This document shows positions 17,050 to 25,795 of a stretch of DNA of 62,522 bases, in pieces. Within the stretch, counting starts at the first letter, position 1. Each line of letters begins with the position of its first letter. The notes beneath the pieces are model-generated. The model saw only the letters and a list, made by a program, of their open reading frames with translations. It ran no database searches and had not been told where the DNA came from. A program made the translations under genes and the position numbers. This DNA is from Pseudomonadota bacterium (GTDB taxonomy: Bacteria > Desulfobacterota > Desulfarculia > Desulfarculales > Desulfarculaceae), in the NCBI GenBank assembly GCA_018902755.1, contig JAHIQI010000015.1, positions 1-62,522 of the forward strand. The letters run 5' to 3'.

Positions 17050-18198
17050 ATGAGGATTTACGAACACGAAGCCAAGCAACTGCTCCGGCAGGCCGGAGTC
17101 TCAGTGCCGGGCTCGGAGTTGGCGTCCACCGCGGCCCAGGCCCAAGAGGCGGCCCAACGCCTGGGCGGCCCCGTGGTCCTGAAGCCCCAGACCATGATCA
17201 AGGCTCGCGGCAAGGCGGGGCTGATCGCCTTTGCCGACACTCCCCAGGAAGCCGGGCAGGCCGCCGGGGAGCTGCTGGGCCGGGAGCATGCGGGCGAAAA
17301 GATCGACACCCTGCTGGTGGAGGCCAAGGTCGGCTTCGATCAGGAGCTGTATCTGGGCATCACCGTGGACTACACCGAGGGCTGCCCCGTGTTCATCGCC
17401 AGCAGCGAGGGCGGGGTGGAGATCGAGAGCGTGGCCCAGGAGCATCCCGAGCGGGTCATCAAGCGGTCCATCTCCCCCGGCCAAGGCCTCACCAAGGAGC
17501 AGGCTGGGGAGATCGCCGACTTCCTGTGCCCGCCGAAGGACGGGGCGGTGGATCGGAGCGACGAGCTGCGCCGCATCATCGCCGCGCTCTACGGCGTCTA
17601 CACCAAGTTCGACTGCGAGATGCTCGAGGTCAACCCCCTGGTGCTGGCGGGCGGCTCCTTCCTGGCCCTGGACGCCACTGCGGCCATAGACGAGGACGCC
17701 CTGTTTCGCCAGGCCGAGATGGTGCGGCCCCGGGGGCAGAGCGAGGCCGAGTTCGAGCTGGAAAAGGACCACCGCAAGCGGGGTTGGACCTTCCTGCGCA
17801 TGGAAGGCGACATCGGCATCTTGTCCAGCGGGGCGGGCATCACCATGGCCATCCTGGACTTGATGCGCGCCGGGGGAGGGCGCCCGGCCAACTTCCTGGA
17901 CACTGCCCAGATGAACCGCCAGGGGATATACGACGCCTTCCACTTGTTTTTGGACGACCCCGCCATCAAGACCGTGCTGGTCAACATCTTCGCCGGGCTC
18001 AACCGCTGCGACGACCTGGCCCTGGGCATTCAGGACTTCATGACCGAGTACCGGCCCTCTTTCCCGGTGGTGGTGCGCATGGTGGGCAACCGCGAGGACG
18101 AGGGCAGGGAGATTCTGCGCCAAGTGGGCATCGAGGCCATCGCGGGCCTGGAGGATTCGGTGACCCAGGTGATCAAGATTACGGAGAGCCTCTCGTGA
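17050..18198 (+). CDS. Acyl-CoA ligase (ADP/GDP-forming) beta subunit, SucC-like
   Basis: 382 residues of the succinyl-CoA synthetase beta family: an N-terminal ATP-grasp domain (M-R-I-Y-E-H-E-A-K-Q-L-L start, L-E-V-N-P-L-V-L near residue 195) and a C-terminal ligase domain. Two usually invariant stretches of the ligase domain differ: F-L-D-V-G-G-G-A reads F-L-D-T-A-Q-M-N, and I-F-G-G-I reads I-F-A-G-L. These lie near the acyl-substrate side of the enzyme, so I infer a substrate other than succinate. AAGGA precedes the ATG. The alpha subunit gene overlaps by four bases. Confidence 0.85.
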   Translation: MRIYEHEAKQLLRQAGVSVPGSELASTAAQAQEAAQRLGGPVVLKPQTMIKARGKAGLIAFADTPQEAGQAAGELLGREHAGEKIDTLLVEAKVGFDQELYLGITVDYTEGCPVFIASSEGGVEIESVAQEHPERVIKRSISPGQGLTKEQAGEIADFLCPPKDGAVDRSDELRRIIAALYGVYTKFDCEMLEVNPLVLAGGSFLALDATAAIDEDALFRQAEMVRPRGQSEAEFELEKDHRKRGWTFLRMEGDIGILSSGAGITMAILDLMRAGGGRPANFLDTAQMNRQGIYDAFHLFLDDPAIKTVLVNIFAGLNRCDDLALGIQDFMTEYRPSFPVVVRMVGNREDEGREILRQVGIEAIAGLEDSVTQVIKITESLS

Positions 18199-19070
18199 GC
18201 ATCATAGCTTTCAAGGACACCAAGGTCCTCGTCCAGGGCATCACCGGCAGCGCCGCCCGGCACCACACCAAGAACATGCTGGCCTACGGCACCCGGATCG
18301 TGGCCGGGGTGCGGCCGGGAGCCGGGGGCCAGGAGGTGGAGGGGGTGCCGGTGTTTAACAGCGTGGCCGAGGCCTGCGCCAGCCGGCCCATAGACGCCAG
18401 CATCCTTTTCATCCCCGCCGCCGGGGTGAAGGCCGCCGCCCTAGACGCCATGGAAAACGGCATCAAGCTGGTGGTGATCGTCACCGAGCACGTGCCCCTG
18501 CAGGACGCCATGGCCATCATGGAGGCCAAACGCCGCCTGGGGGCCACCATCATCGGCCCCAACACCCCCGGCATGATCTCTCCCCCGGAGAAGACCATGC
18601 TGGGCTTCGTCCCGGCCCGCTACTTCCGGCCGGGCCCGGTGGGGCTGGCCTCGCGCAGCGGCACCCTGACCTATGAGTTCGTCTCCCGCCTCACCGCCGC
18701 GGGCCTGGGCCAGAGCACCTGCATCGGGGTGGGCGGCGACCGCATCGTGGGTTTGCGCTTCCGCGAGGCGCTACGAAAGTTCCAGGACGACCCCCAGACC
18801 GAGGCGGTGGTCCTGGTGGGCGAGATCGGCGGGACCATGGAGGAGGAGGCGGCGGAGCTGGTGGCCGGCGGCGCGGTGACCAAGCCGGTGGTCACCTACG
18901 TGGCGGGCCACACCGCCCCCGAAGGCACCAAGGTGGGCCACGCCGGGGCCATAGTCTCCGGCACCCGGGGCACCATGAAGAGCAAGCTGGCCGCCTTCGA
19001 GCGGGCGGGCATCGGGGTAGCCCTGGAGCCCGCCCAGGTGGTGAAGCTGCTCCAGGAAGCCCTCAAGTAG
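18195..19070 (+). CDS. Acyl-CoA ligase alpha subunit, SucD-like
   Basis: 291 residues starting at GTG 18195, whose last bases overlap the beta-subunit stop (GTGA). The N-terminal Rossmann domain binds CoA (V-L-V-Q-G-I-T-G-S-A); the phosphohistidine loop is G-H-A-G-A-I-V-S-G near residue 249, so the catalytic His is present. G-P-N-T-P-G-M-I-S-P replaces the usual G-P-N-C-P-G-I-I. With its partner it should form an acid-CoA ligase that phosphorylates on His. Context suggests it activates the acid handled by the downstream lyase. Confidence 0.87.
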   Translation: MSIIAFKDTKVLVQGITGSAARHHTKNMLAYGTRIVAGVRPGAGGQEVEGVPVFNSVAEACASRPIDASILFIPAAGVKAAALDAMENGIKLVVIVTEHVPLQDAMAIMEAKRRLGATIIGPNTPGMISPPEKTMLGFVPARYFRPGPVGLASRSGTLTYEFVSRLTAAGLGQSTCIGVGGDRIVGLRFREALRKFQDDPQTEAVVLVGEIGGTMEEEAAELVAGGAVTKPVVTYVAGHTAPEGTKVGHAGAIVSGTRGTMKSKLAAFERAGIGVALEPAQVVKLLQEALK

Positions 19071-19082
19071 GCAAGGGGAGCC

Positions 19083-19877
19083 ATGCCTGACCGACAGCTA
19101 GCCAAGACCCTGGCCAACGGCCTGAACCTGCTGATCCTGCTCAGCCGTCAGGAGGGAGACGCCAGCCTGGACGAGCTGACCAGGCTGGCCGGGCAGTCCA
19201 AGACCGCCTGCTTCCGCCTGTTGGCCACCCTCAAGGAGATGAACTTCGTGGAGCAGGACGCCCAGAGCAAGCGCTACCGCCTAGGCGCCCAGAACATATC
19301 CATCGGGGCCTCGGCCCTGAACAGCCTGAGCCTGCGCCACGTGGCCATGCCCTTCATGGAGAAGCTCCGGGCCCTGAGCGACGAGACGGTGAACATGTCG
19401 GTGTTGGAAGGCACCGACATCGTGTTCGTGGCGCGCCTGGAGGCCAGCCACATAATCAACACCCGCCACCGCATCGGGGAGCGCCTGCCCGCCCATTGCA
19501 CCTGCCAGGGCAAGGCGATCATGGCCTTCTCGCCGCCGGAAAAATTGGAGCGCCTGCTGGGCCAGATCGATTTCAGGGCGGTCACCGAGCACACCCTCGC
19601 CACACCCCAGGCCATAAAAAAGGAGTTGGCCCTCATCCGCCGCCGGGGCATTGCCCTCAATGCCCAGGAGTTGGAAAAGGGCCTGTGCGCGGTGGCCGCC
19701 CCCATCCTGGATTACACCGGATACGCGGTGGCCTCGCTCAACATCGCCTTCCCCCTGCTGCGCCACTCCCAGCAGGAGGCCATAGAGGACTTCGCCCCGG
19801 CGGTGGCCAAGGCCTGCCAGGAAATATCGCGCCTGCTGGGCTGCACCCGGCCCGCGCCCTTTGAGCCCCAAGGCTGA
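19083..19877 (+). CDS. IclR-family transcriptional regulator
   Basis: A 264-residue regulator with an N-terminal winged helix (L-D-E-L-T-R-L-A-G-Q-S-K-T-A-C-F-R-L-L-A-T-L) and a C-terminal effector domain with the usual P-A-H-C-T-C-Q-G-K-A-I-M-A-F segment and Cys near residue 214 (K-G-L-C-A-V-A-A-P). IclR proteins respond to small organic acids and bind short palindromes, one of which lies ahead of this operon. It is unusual in sitting inside the operon between the ligase and the lyase, 12 and 18 bases from its neighbours, so it is made together with the enzymes. Confidence 0.9.
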   Translation: MPDRQLAKTLANGLNLLILLSRQEGDASLDELTRLAGQSKTACFRLLATLKEMNFVEQDAQSKRYRLGAQNISIGASALNSLSLRHVAMPFMEKLRALSDETVNMSVLEGTDIVFVARLEASHIINTRHRIGERLPAHCTCQGKAIMAFSPPEKLERLLGQIDFRAVTEHTLATPQAIKKELALIRRRGIALNAQELEKGLCAVAAPILDYTGYAVASLNIAFPLLRHSQQEAIEDFAPAVAKACQEISRLLGCTRPAPFEPQG

Positions 19878-19895
19878 GCCAAAGGAGATCCGAGC

Positions 19896-20849
19896 ATGAA
19901 CCAGACGGAAAACGCGCCCAGGGAAAAAGCGGTCATCGTGGAGGTCGGGCCCCGGGACGGCCTGCAATATGAGAGCGGCTTTTTTCCCACCGAGCGCAAG
20001 ATCGAGCTCATAGACCGCCTGTCGGCCAGCGGGCTGAAGCGCATCGAGGTGACTTCCTTCGTGCACCCCAAGGTCATTCCCGCCCTGCGCGACGCGGTGG
20101 AAGTATTGAACGGCATCCGCAAGGCTCCCGGGGTGGTCTACAGCGCCCTGGTCCCCAACCTCAAGGGATGCCAGCGCGCCCTGGAGACCCCGGTGGACGA
20201 TATCGCCCTGTTCGTCTCGGCCAGCGAGGCCCACAACCAAAAGAACGTGGGCATGTCCATCGCCGATTCCCTGGCGGGCTTCAAGGAGATCGCCCGCCTG
20301 GTGCTGGCCGAGGGGCGCAGCCTGCGGGGCTACGTGGTCACCACCTTCGGCTGCCCCTACGAGGGCACCATCCCCGAGGAGCGGGTGCTGTCCATCGCCC
20401 GGGCCTACGCCGACATGGGCGTGGCCGAGGTCTCCCTGGGCGACACCACCGGCATGGCCAACCCCCGCATGGTGTCGGAAAAGATGGGGCGTCTGGCAGG
20501 GGAGCTGAAGGGGGTGCGTCTGGCGGCCCACTTCCACAACAGCCGCGGCCTGGGCCTGGCCAACGCCTACGCCGCCTACCAGGCCGGGGTGCGCATCTTC
20601 GACAGCTCGGTGGGCGGCCTGGGCGGCTGCCCCACCGCGGTGGGGGCCATGGGCAACGTGGCCACCGAGGACCTGGTGAACATGCTGGAGGAGATGGGCA
20701 TCGACACCGGGGTGGACTTCGCCAAGCTGCTGGAGGTCACCGCCCTGATCGAGGAGGTCCTGGCCACCCAACCGGCCAGCTTCACCTGCCGCCAGGGACG
20801 CCCGGTGTGGGGCCCCTCCGGCGGCGCGCCGGGCGGCCGCGCCGTTTAG
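19896..20849 (+). CDS. HMG-CoA lyase-like enzyme
   Basis: 317 residues of the DRE-TIM/HMGL family, which cleaves 3-hydroxy-3-methylacyl-CoA thioesters to acetyl-CoA plus a keto acid. Active-site elements are intact: G-P-R-D-G-L-Q at the N-terminus, H-F-H-N-S-R-G with two metal-ligand His, and G-L-G-G-C-P with the catalytic loop Cys. The same fold serves HMG-CoA lyase and a citramalyl-CoA lyase, so substrate cannot be read from sequence alone. AAAGGAG lies ahead of the ATG. Neighbouring CoA ligase and AcnX genes suggest it performs the carbon-carbon cleavage step. Confidence 0.85.
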   Translation: MNQTENAPREKAVIVEVGPRDGLQYESGFFPTERKIELIDRLSASGLKRIEVTSFVHPKVIPALRDAVEVLNGIRKAPGVVYSALVPNLKGCQRALETPVDDIALFVSASEAHNQKNVGMSIADSLAGFKEIARLVLAEGRSLRGYVVTTFGCPYEGTIPEERVLSIARAYADMGVAEVSLGDTTGMANPRMVSEKMGRLAGELKGVRLAAHFHNSRGLGLANAYAAYQAGVRIFDSSVGGLGGCPTAVGAMGNVATEDLVNMLEEMGIDTGVDFAKLLEVTALIEEVLATQPASFTCRQGRPVWGPSGGAPGGRAV

Positions 20850-20864
20850 GCCTGGGGTGAGCGC

Positions 20865-22076
20865 ATGGAACTGACCGCCTACGAAAACCAGATGCTTGAA
20901 GGGGCCCACGGCCCGGCCCCCCGCTTCGCCATGGAGGTGCTGGTCAAGCTGGGCCAGATCTACGGGGCGGACCGCATGGTGGAGGTGGCCTCCGCCCAGA
21001 TCATGGCCCACTACGGCTCCCTGCACGACGCGGGCCTGGAGCTGGCCGAGAAGTTCGTGGCCCTGGGTGGCCGCTTCATCATCCCCACTACCGAAGACCC
21101 CCTGTCCATCTGCGAGCGCCACTGGCGCGACATCGGCATCGCCGAGGAGTACGCGGCCAAGCAGGAGCGCCTGCGCCAAGCGGTGCTCACTTTGGGGGCC
21201 CAACCGGTCTGGACCTGCACCCCCTATTTCGCGGGCAACCTGCCCCGCTTCGGTCAGAACGTCTCCTGGGCCGAGTCCTCGGCGGTGTCGTTCGCCAACT
21301 CGGTGTTGGGGGCGCGCACCAACCGCACCCCGGCGGGGCTCAACTACTGCGCCGCCCTCACCGGGCGCATGCCGCGCATGGGCCTCTACCGGCCCGAAAA
21401 CCGCAGGGGCCAGGTGCTGGTCCGGGTGGAGGCGGGCGAGTTGAGCAGCCTGGACTACAACACCCTGGGACTCATCATCGGCAAGAGCGTGGGCAACCGC
21501 GTCCCGGTGGTGGAGGGCCTGCCCGATAGCGCCGGGGTGGACGACCTGAAGTACCTGGGCGCGGCGGCGGCCTCCAGCGGGGTGGTGGCCCTGTACCACG
21601 CCCCCGGCCTCACCCCCGAGGCCATGGCCGGCGACCCCTTCGGCGGGGAAGAGCCCCTGGAGCGCCTGCGCGTCGGGCGCGACGAGCTTACGGCCATGCG
21701 CCGGGAGATGAACACCGCCAGCGGCGAGGCAGAGCTGGGGGTGGTGGGCTGCCCCCACTACTCGGTGCCGGAGATGCAGCAACTGGCCGGGCTCCTGAAG
21801 GGGCAGCGGCTCAAGCCGGGCCGCGAGCTTTGGGTCTACACCTCGCCCACGGTCTACGAGCTGGCCCAGGGCATGGGCTGCGTGGCCGACATCACCTCCT
21901 CCGGAGCCCGCATCATGGACGGCAACTGCCTGATCATCTCACCCCTGGGCAAGACCCCTTTCCGCACCATCATCACCGATTCGGCCAAGGCGGCCTACTA
22001 TCTGCCCTCGGAACACGAGGTCCAAATGATCTACGCCGAAACCGCCGAGCTGGTGTCGGCCCTGGTGGGGGAGTAG
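20865..22076 (+). CDS. Aconitase X large (catalytic) subunit
   Basis: 403 residues of the AcnX/DUF521 family, Fe-S (de)hydratases related to aconitase. Visible family blocks are H-Y-G-S-L-H-D-A-G near residue 45, W-T-C-T-P-Y-F-A-G-N, the long W-A-E-S-S-A-V-S-F-A-N-S-V-L-G-A-R-T-N-R, and G-C-P-H-Y-S-V-P-E-M. Characterised members dehydrate cis-3-hydroxyproline or mevalonate 5-phosphate; this operon has neither proline nor isoprenoid genes. A hydroxy-acid (de)hydratase feeding the ligase and lyase is my inference. The small subunit follows after four bases. Confidence 0.85.
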   Translation: MELTAYENQMLEGAHGPAPRFAMEVLVKLGQIYGADRMVEVASAQIMAHYGSLHDAGLELAEKFVALGGRFIIPTTEDPLSICERHWRDIGIAEEYAAKQERLRQAVLTLGAQPVWTCTPYFAGNLPRFGQNVSWAESSAVSFANSVLGARTNRTPAGLNYCAALTGRMPRMGLYRPENRRGQVLVRVEAGELSSLDYNTLGLIIGKSVGNRVPVVEGLPDSAGVDDLKYLGAAAASSGVVALYHAPGLTPEAMAGDPFGGEEPLERLRVGRDELTAMRREMNTASGEAELGVVGCPHYSVPEMQQLAGLLKGQRLKPGRELWVYTSPTVYELAQGMGCVADITSSGARIMDGNCLIISPLGKTPFRTIITDSAKAAYYLPSEHEVQMIYAETAELVSALVGE

Positions 22077-22080
22077 GCCC

Positions 22081-22512
22081 ATGGAAAAGATCATTCTCAA
22101 GGGCAGGGGAATTTTGGCCGGGGTGGCCGAGGGCCGGGCCCTGGTGAGCGACGAGCAGATCGTGTGGTCCCACGGGGTGGAGCCATGGAAGGGGGTCATC
22201 GACGACAGCAAGGTGAAACTGCACGGACAGAGCATAAAGGGACGGGTGTTCGTCTATCCCTACGGCAAAGGCTCCACCAGCAGCAGCACCTGGATCTTGG
22301 AGACCATCCGCTGCGGCAACGCCCCGGCGGCCATCATCAACCGGGAGACCGAGTTGATCATCACCACCGGCTTTCTCTACGGCCAGCTGCTCTACGGCGC
22401 GGCCATACCGGTGGTGGACCAGTTGGACCAGGACCCTCTGGCGGTGATCGCCACCGGCGACCTGGTCCGGGTGGACGGCGCGGCGGGCATAGTAGAGGTT
22501 TTTAAATCTTGA
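22081..22512 (+). CDS. Aconitase X small (swivel) subunit
   Basis: 143 residues of DUF126, the swivel domain that completes the AcnX active site. The motif Y-P-Y-G-K-G-S-T-S-S-S carries the serine cluster that acts in catalysis in AcnX enzymes, followed by N-x-E-T-E-L-I-I and D-Q-L-D-Q-D-P-L. In many bacteria the two parts are one chain; here they are separate genes. A GGGGGAG ribosome site overlaps the end of the large-subunit gene. Confidence 0.87.
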   Translation: MEKIILKGRGILAGVAEGRALVSDEQIVWSHGVEPWKGVIDDSKVKLHGQSIKGRVFVYPYGKGSTSSSTWILETIRCGNAPAAIINRETELIITTGFLYGQLLYGAAIPVVDQLDQDPLAVIATGDLVRVDGAAGIVEVFKS

Positions 22513-22702
22513 GGGCTTGATCTTTCATCAGGCTAACCAAGCCAGGGGGCTGCCTCCTCGCGCAACCCATCTTGACCCCCTGGCCCTCCGGCTCTCGAGT
22601 CATCTTGTCGATCAACACGGGAAACAGGACGCGGCCCCATGCCGCAAGGCCGCCCCACAACCGGGGCGGGCCACCTTGGCGCCAGGGCCGTGAAAAGCTT
22701 GG

Positions 22703-22735
22703 CGCGTGCATGAGAGGGTTTGCTCCAAGCACGCG
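22703..22735 (+). other. Hairpin ahead of dctP
   Basis: CGCGTGC (22703-22709) pairs with GCACGCG (22729-22735). CTTGG and CCAAG overlapping these arms can pair instead, so two alternative folds exist. It lies in the 252-base gap between the AcnX and TRAP genes. Confidence 0.3.
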
Positions 22736-22764
22736 GCTCAACATTAATTCGGGAGGAGGCAAGG

Positions 22765-23817
22765 ATGAAAAAATATTGGGGATGCTTGACCCTGGGGCTG
22801 ATTGTTCTGCTGGGCATGAGCATCGGCCCCGCCCGGGCGGCGGACAAACCGGTAACCATAGTTTTTGAAAACGTCTACTCCACTTCCCACATCCGCCTGG
22901 GCGAGAAGGCGGTTATCGGCATGTACCTCAATGAGGTGGAAAAGGCCCTGAAGGGCAAGGTGGTGATCCAGAAGCATTGGGCGGGCGAGCCGGTGCCCAC
23001 CAAGCAGACCCTGGAAGCCCTGTCCGTGGGCACCATCGACATGCTGGCCGCCTATCCCCCCTACTTCAGCGGCAAGGTGGCCATCGCCGACATCGCGGCC
23101 ATGCCCGCCAACTTCCACTCCTACGACGACATCTACGACCTGTGGTGGAACAGCCCCCTGGGAGAGCTGGTGGACAAGGGCTACCAGAAGCGGGCCAACG
23201 CAAAGTTCCTGTTCCCGGCCATCTTCGCCCCCCAGAACTTCCAGATCGCCAAGCGCTCCAAGAAGATCGTGAAGTTCGAGGACTTCAAGGGCATGAAGAT
23301 CAGGGCAGGCGGCGGCATGCCCAACTACACCGTCAAGGCCATCGGCGGCTCGCCCGTGGCCACCGTGGGCGGCGAGTACTACACCGCCATGCAAAAGGGC
23401 ACCGTGGACGCGGGCCTTATGGGCAGCTACTCCCTGCGCACCTACAAGATCTGGGAGGTGGCCGACCAGGTGGTGAACCCGCCCATCTTCCCCCACTGCT
23501 TCGTGGGCGTGTGGATGAACCTGGACAAGTGGAACTCGCTGTCTCCAGAGGTGCAGAAGGTGTTCATCGACACCGCCCGCATGATGACCGCCCGCTGGAT
23601 CTGCTACGTGGAGCTGGACGACGCCCGGGTGCGGGCCGAGGCGCGCAAGAACGGCGTCACGTTCTACACCCTGCCCCCGGAGGAGGCGGCCAAGATGTAC
23701 AAGGCGGCCATGCCGGTTTGGGACATCTACCTGGAGAACTGCAAGCGCCAGGGCCTGGGCAAGGAAGCCATCCAGATCAAGGAGATCCTGGAGAAGCGTT
23801 TCCAGGCTTACGACTAG
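22765..23817 (+). CDS. dctP: TRAP transporter solute-binding protein
   Basis: 350 residues of the DctP family with a signal peptide (cleavage near A-R-A-A). The region F-E-D-F-K-G-M-K-I-R-A-G-G-G then Y-Y-T-A-M-Q-K-G-T-V-D-A-G-L is characteristic; the Arg in K-I-R is the residue that usually binds the substrate carboxylate. It captures an organic acid in the periplasm. ATG 22765 is selected over the longer frame by a GGAGGAGG ribosome site and the signal peptide. Its place after the AcnX operon suggests it imports that pathway's substrate. Confidence 0.88.
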   Translation: MKKYWGCLTLGLIVLLGMSIGPARAADKPVTIVFENVYSTSHIRLGEKAVIGMYLNEVEKALKGKVVIQKHWAGEPVPTKQTLEALSVGTIDMLAAYPPYFSGKVAIADIAAMPANFHSYDDIYDLWWNSPLGELVDKGYQKRANAKFLFPAIFAPQNFQIAKRSKKIVKFEDFKGMKIRAGGGMPNYTVKAIGGSPVATVGGEYYTAMQKGTVDAGLMGSYSLRTYKIWEVADQVVNPPIFPHCFVGVWMNLDKWNSLSPEVQKVFIDTARMMTARWICYVELDDARVRAEARKNGVTFYTLPPEEAAKMYKAAMPVWDIYLENCKRQGLGKEAIQIKEILEKRFQAYD

Positions 23818-23825
23818 CGAACGCC

Positions 23826-23853
23826 GGGTTCGGGGGGCCTTCCCCCCGAACCC
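23826..23853 (+). other. Stable intercistronic stem-loop between dctP and dctQ
   Basis: A perfect 12-bp stem (GGGTTCGGGGGG with its complement) closed by CCTT lies nine bases after the dctP stop, with no T run. Such hairpins often protect the upstream mRNA so that more binding protein than membrane protein is made. Confidence 0.6.
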
Positions 23854-23914
23854 TTCGCCGCTTGCCGGTCTGACGCGGGAGCAATCCGACCACCACGCAT
23901 AAAGGCTGCTTGCA

Positions 23915-24433
23915 ATGGGATCCCTGGTTACAGGCGTTAAAAAAATTTATCAAGGCTTGGAATGGCTATCCAACCAGTTGGGCTGGATCGGCGGAGGGCT
24001 CACCGCGGTGATGATGATCGCGGTGATGCGCGAGGTGATCGGGCGTTATTTCTTCAACTCGCCCTCGGATTGGTCCTTGGAGCTTTCCTGCTACCTGCTG
24101 GTGGGGCTCTCCTACCTGGCCGCCGCCCACACCGAGCTGATGGACGGCCATATCCGCATCGATTTCATATATGAGCGCTTTCGGGGCAGGGCCAAGGCCG
24201 TGGTGGACATGATAATTCCCCTCATCGGCCTCACCTGGGCGGTCATCGTGGTCTGGCAGGGAGGCCGCCTGGCCTTCAAGTCCCTGGCCATAGGCGCCCG
24301 CTCCTCCCAGGCCATGGAGTGGCCCCTGTTCCCTTCCCAAATTCTGGTGTCCATAGGCGGCGCGCTGCTGGGCCTGGTGCTCATCGCCAAGATCGTCAAG
24401 GCGGCGGCGGCGCTGGTGAAGGGGGGGGAATAA
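23915..24433 (+). CDS. dctQ: TRAP transporter small membrane subunit
   Basis: 172 residues with four predicted helices, the size and shape of DctQ. The family features W-S-L-E-L-S-C-Y-L-L-V-G-L-S-Y-L-A-A and H-T-E-L-M-D-G-H-I-R-I-D are present. It bridges the binding protein and the large permease. Its stop is one base from the dctM start, so the two are translationally linked. Confidence 0.88.
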   Translation: MGSLVTGVKKIYQGLEWLSNQLGWIGGGLTAVMMIAVMREVIGRYFFNSPSDWSLELSCYLLVGLSYLAAAHTELMDGHIRIDFIYERFRGRAKAVVDMIIPLIGLTWAVIVVWQGGRLAFKSLAIGARSSQAMEWPLFPSQILVSIGGALLGLVLIAKIVKAAAALVKGGE

Positions 24434-24434
24434 A

Positions 24435-25736
24435 ATGGACTGGGGTTTGATACTGCTTTTCAGCTCCCTCATGCTTTTGGTGCTGATGATGCTGGGGGTG
24501 CCCATCGCCTACAGCCTGGGCTTTTTGGCCCTGATTTTGGGCACCATCCTGGTGGGCGACCGCATCCTGTTTCTCTTCGGCAGCCTCGCCTTCGGCAAGG
24601 TGAACTCCTTCGGCCTTGTGGCCGTGCCCTTGTTCATATTCATGGCCGAGATGATATTGGTCTCGGGCGCGGCCAAGGACGCCTTCGAGGCCCTGGACAA
24701 GTGGATCTCGGCCCTGCCCGCTGGCCTGGCCATAGCCTCGCAGGTGGCCTGCACCCTGTTCGCGGCGGTGTGCGGGGCCAGCACCGCCACCACGGCGGTG
24801 ATCGGCGGCATGGCCGTGCCGGAGATGATCAACCGGGGCTACGACAAGCGCCTGGCCACCGGGTCCATCGCCGCCGGTGGGGCCCTGGGGGTGCTCATCC
24901 CACCCAGCATCCTGCTGATCATCTACGGCATCATCGCCGAGGTTTCCATCGGCCAGTTGTTCATCGCGGGCATCCTGCCCGGCATCCTGCTCACCGTGCT
25001 GCGAATCGCCTACTTCATGGGCCGGGTGATCATAGACCCGTCCAGCGCCCCCAAGGAACGGGTCGTCTCCTGGAACGCCCGCTGGCGGGCCCTGTGGAAG
25101 ATACTTCCTCTCATCTTCCTGGCCGTGTTCATGTTCGGCGCTCTGTACACCGGCATCGCCACCCCCACCGAAGTGGCGGGCGTGGGCTGCTTCGCCTCGC
25201 TGATCATCGCGGCGGCCTATCGCCGCCTGAGCTGGGCCTGCGTGAAAGAGGCCTTCGAACGCACCGCCCGCACCACCTGCTTCATCATCTGGATATTGGT
25301 GGCCGCCTCGGCCTTCGGCTACGTGCTCAGCTTCCTCCAGGTGCCCCAAAGCCTGGTGACCTGGTCCTCCAGCCTCCAGGTGTCGCCCTACGTGATCCTC
25401 ATCGCGGTGAACCTGCTGCTCTTCGCGCTGGGCTGCATCATGGACCCGGCGGCGATCATCATGGTCACCGTGCCCATGCTGGCCCCGCTGATGCACGAGC
25501 TGGGCTTCGACCTGGTGTGGTTCGGGGTGATGTTCGTGGTGAACATGGAGTTGGCCGAGATCACCCCGCCCCTGGGGCTGAACCTCTACGTCATGAAGGC
25601 GGTGGCCCCTCCGGGGGTGACCTTAAACGACATCATCATCGGCTCGGTGCCCTTCATGATCCTGGACATCCTGGGACTGGCCCTGGTGATCATCTTCCCC
25701 TGGCTGGTGCTCTGGCTGCCGTCCACCATGATGTGA
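24435..25736 (+). CDS. dctM: TRAP transporter large permease
   Basis: 433 residues with about twelve helices. Typical DctM blocks: V-P-L-F-I-F-M-A-E-M, G-A-S-T-A-T-T-A-V-I-G-G-M-A-V-P, G-G-A-L-G-V-L-I-P-P-S-I, and E-I-T-P-P-L-G-L-N-L-Y near the C-terminus. It carries the substrate across the inner membrane using a sodium gradient. It ends the operon ahead of a strong terminator. Confidence 0.9.
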   Translation: MDWGLILLFSSLMLLVLMMLGVPIAYSLGFLALILGTILVGDRILFLFGSLAFGKVNSFGLVAVPLFIFMAEMILVSGAAKDAFEALDKWISALPAGLAIASQVACTLFAAVCGASTATTAVIGGMAVPEMINRGYDKRLATGSIAAGGALGVLIPPSILLIIYGIIAEVSIGQLFIAGILPGILLTVLRIAYFMGRVIIDPSSAPKERVVSWNARWRALWKILPLIFLAVFMFGALYTGIATPTEVAGVGCFASLIIAAAYRRLSWACVKEAFERTARTTCFIIWILVAASAFGYVLSFLQVPQSLVTWSSSLQVSPYVILIAVNLLLFALGCIMDPAAIIMVTVPMLAPLMHELGFDLVWFGVMFVVNMELAEITPPLGLNLYVMKAVAPPGVTLNDIIIGSVPFMILDILGLALVIIFPWLVLWLPSTMM

Positions 25737-25764
25737 TTTTTCCTCCACGCCGCTGAAACGGCAA

Positions 25765-25795
25765 GGGGCTGGGCCGCAAGGCTCGGCCCCTTTTT
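25765..25795 (+). terminator. Rho-independent terminator after dctM
   Basis: An 11-bp stem (two G-U pairs) closed by a GCAA tetraloop, followed by TTTTT. Confidence 0.88.

Noticed and set aside
19281..21782. 833-codon open frame on the minus strand
   Set aside because: It lies opposite IclR, lyase and AcnX genes that match known families. It is His/Gly/Leu-rich, as expected of a GC-driven shadow.
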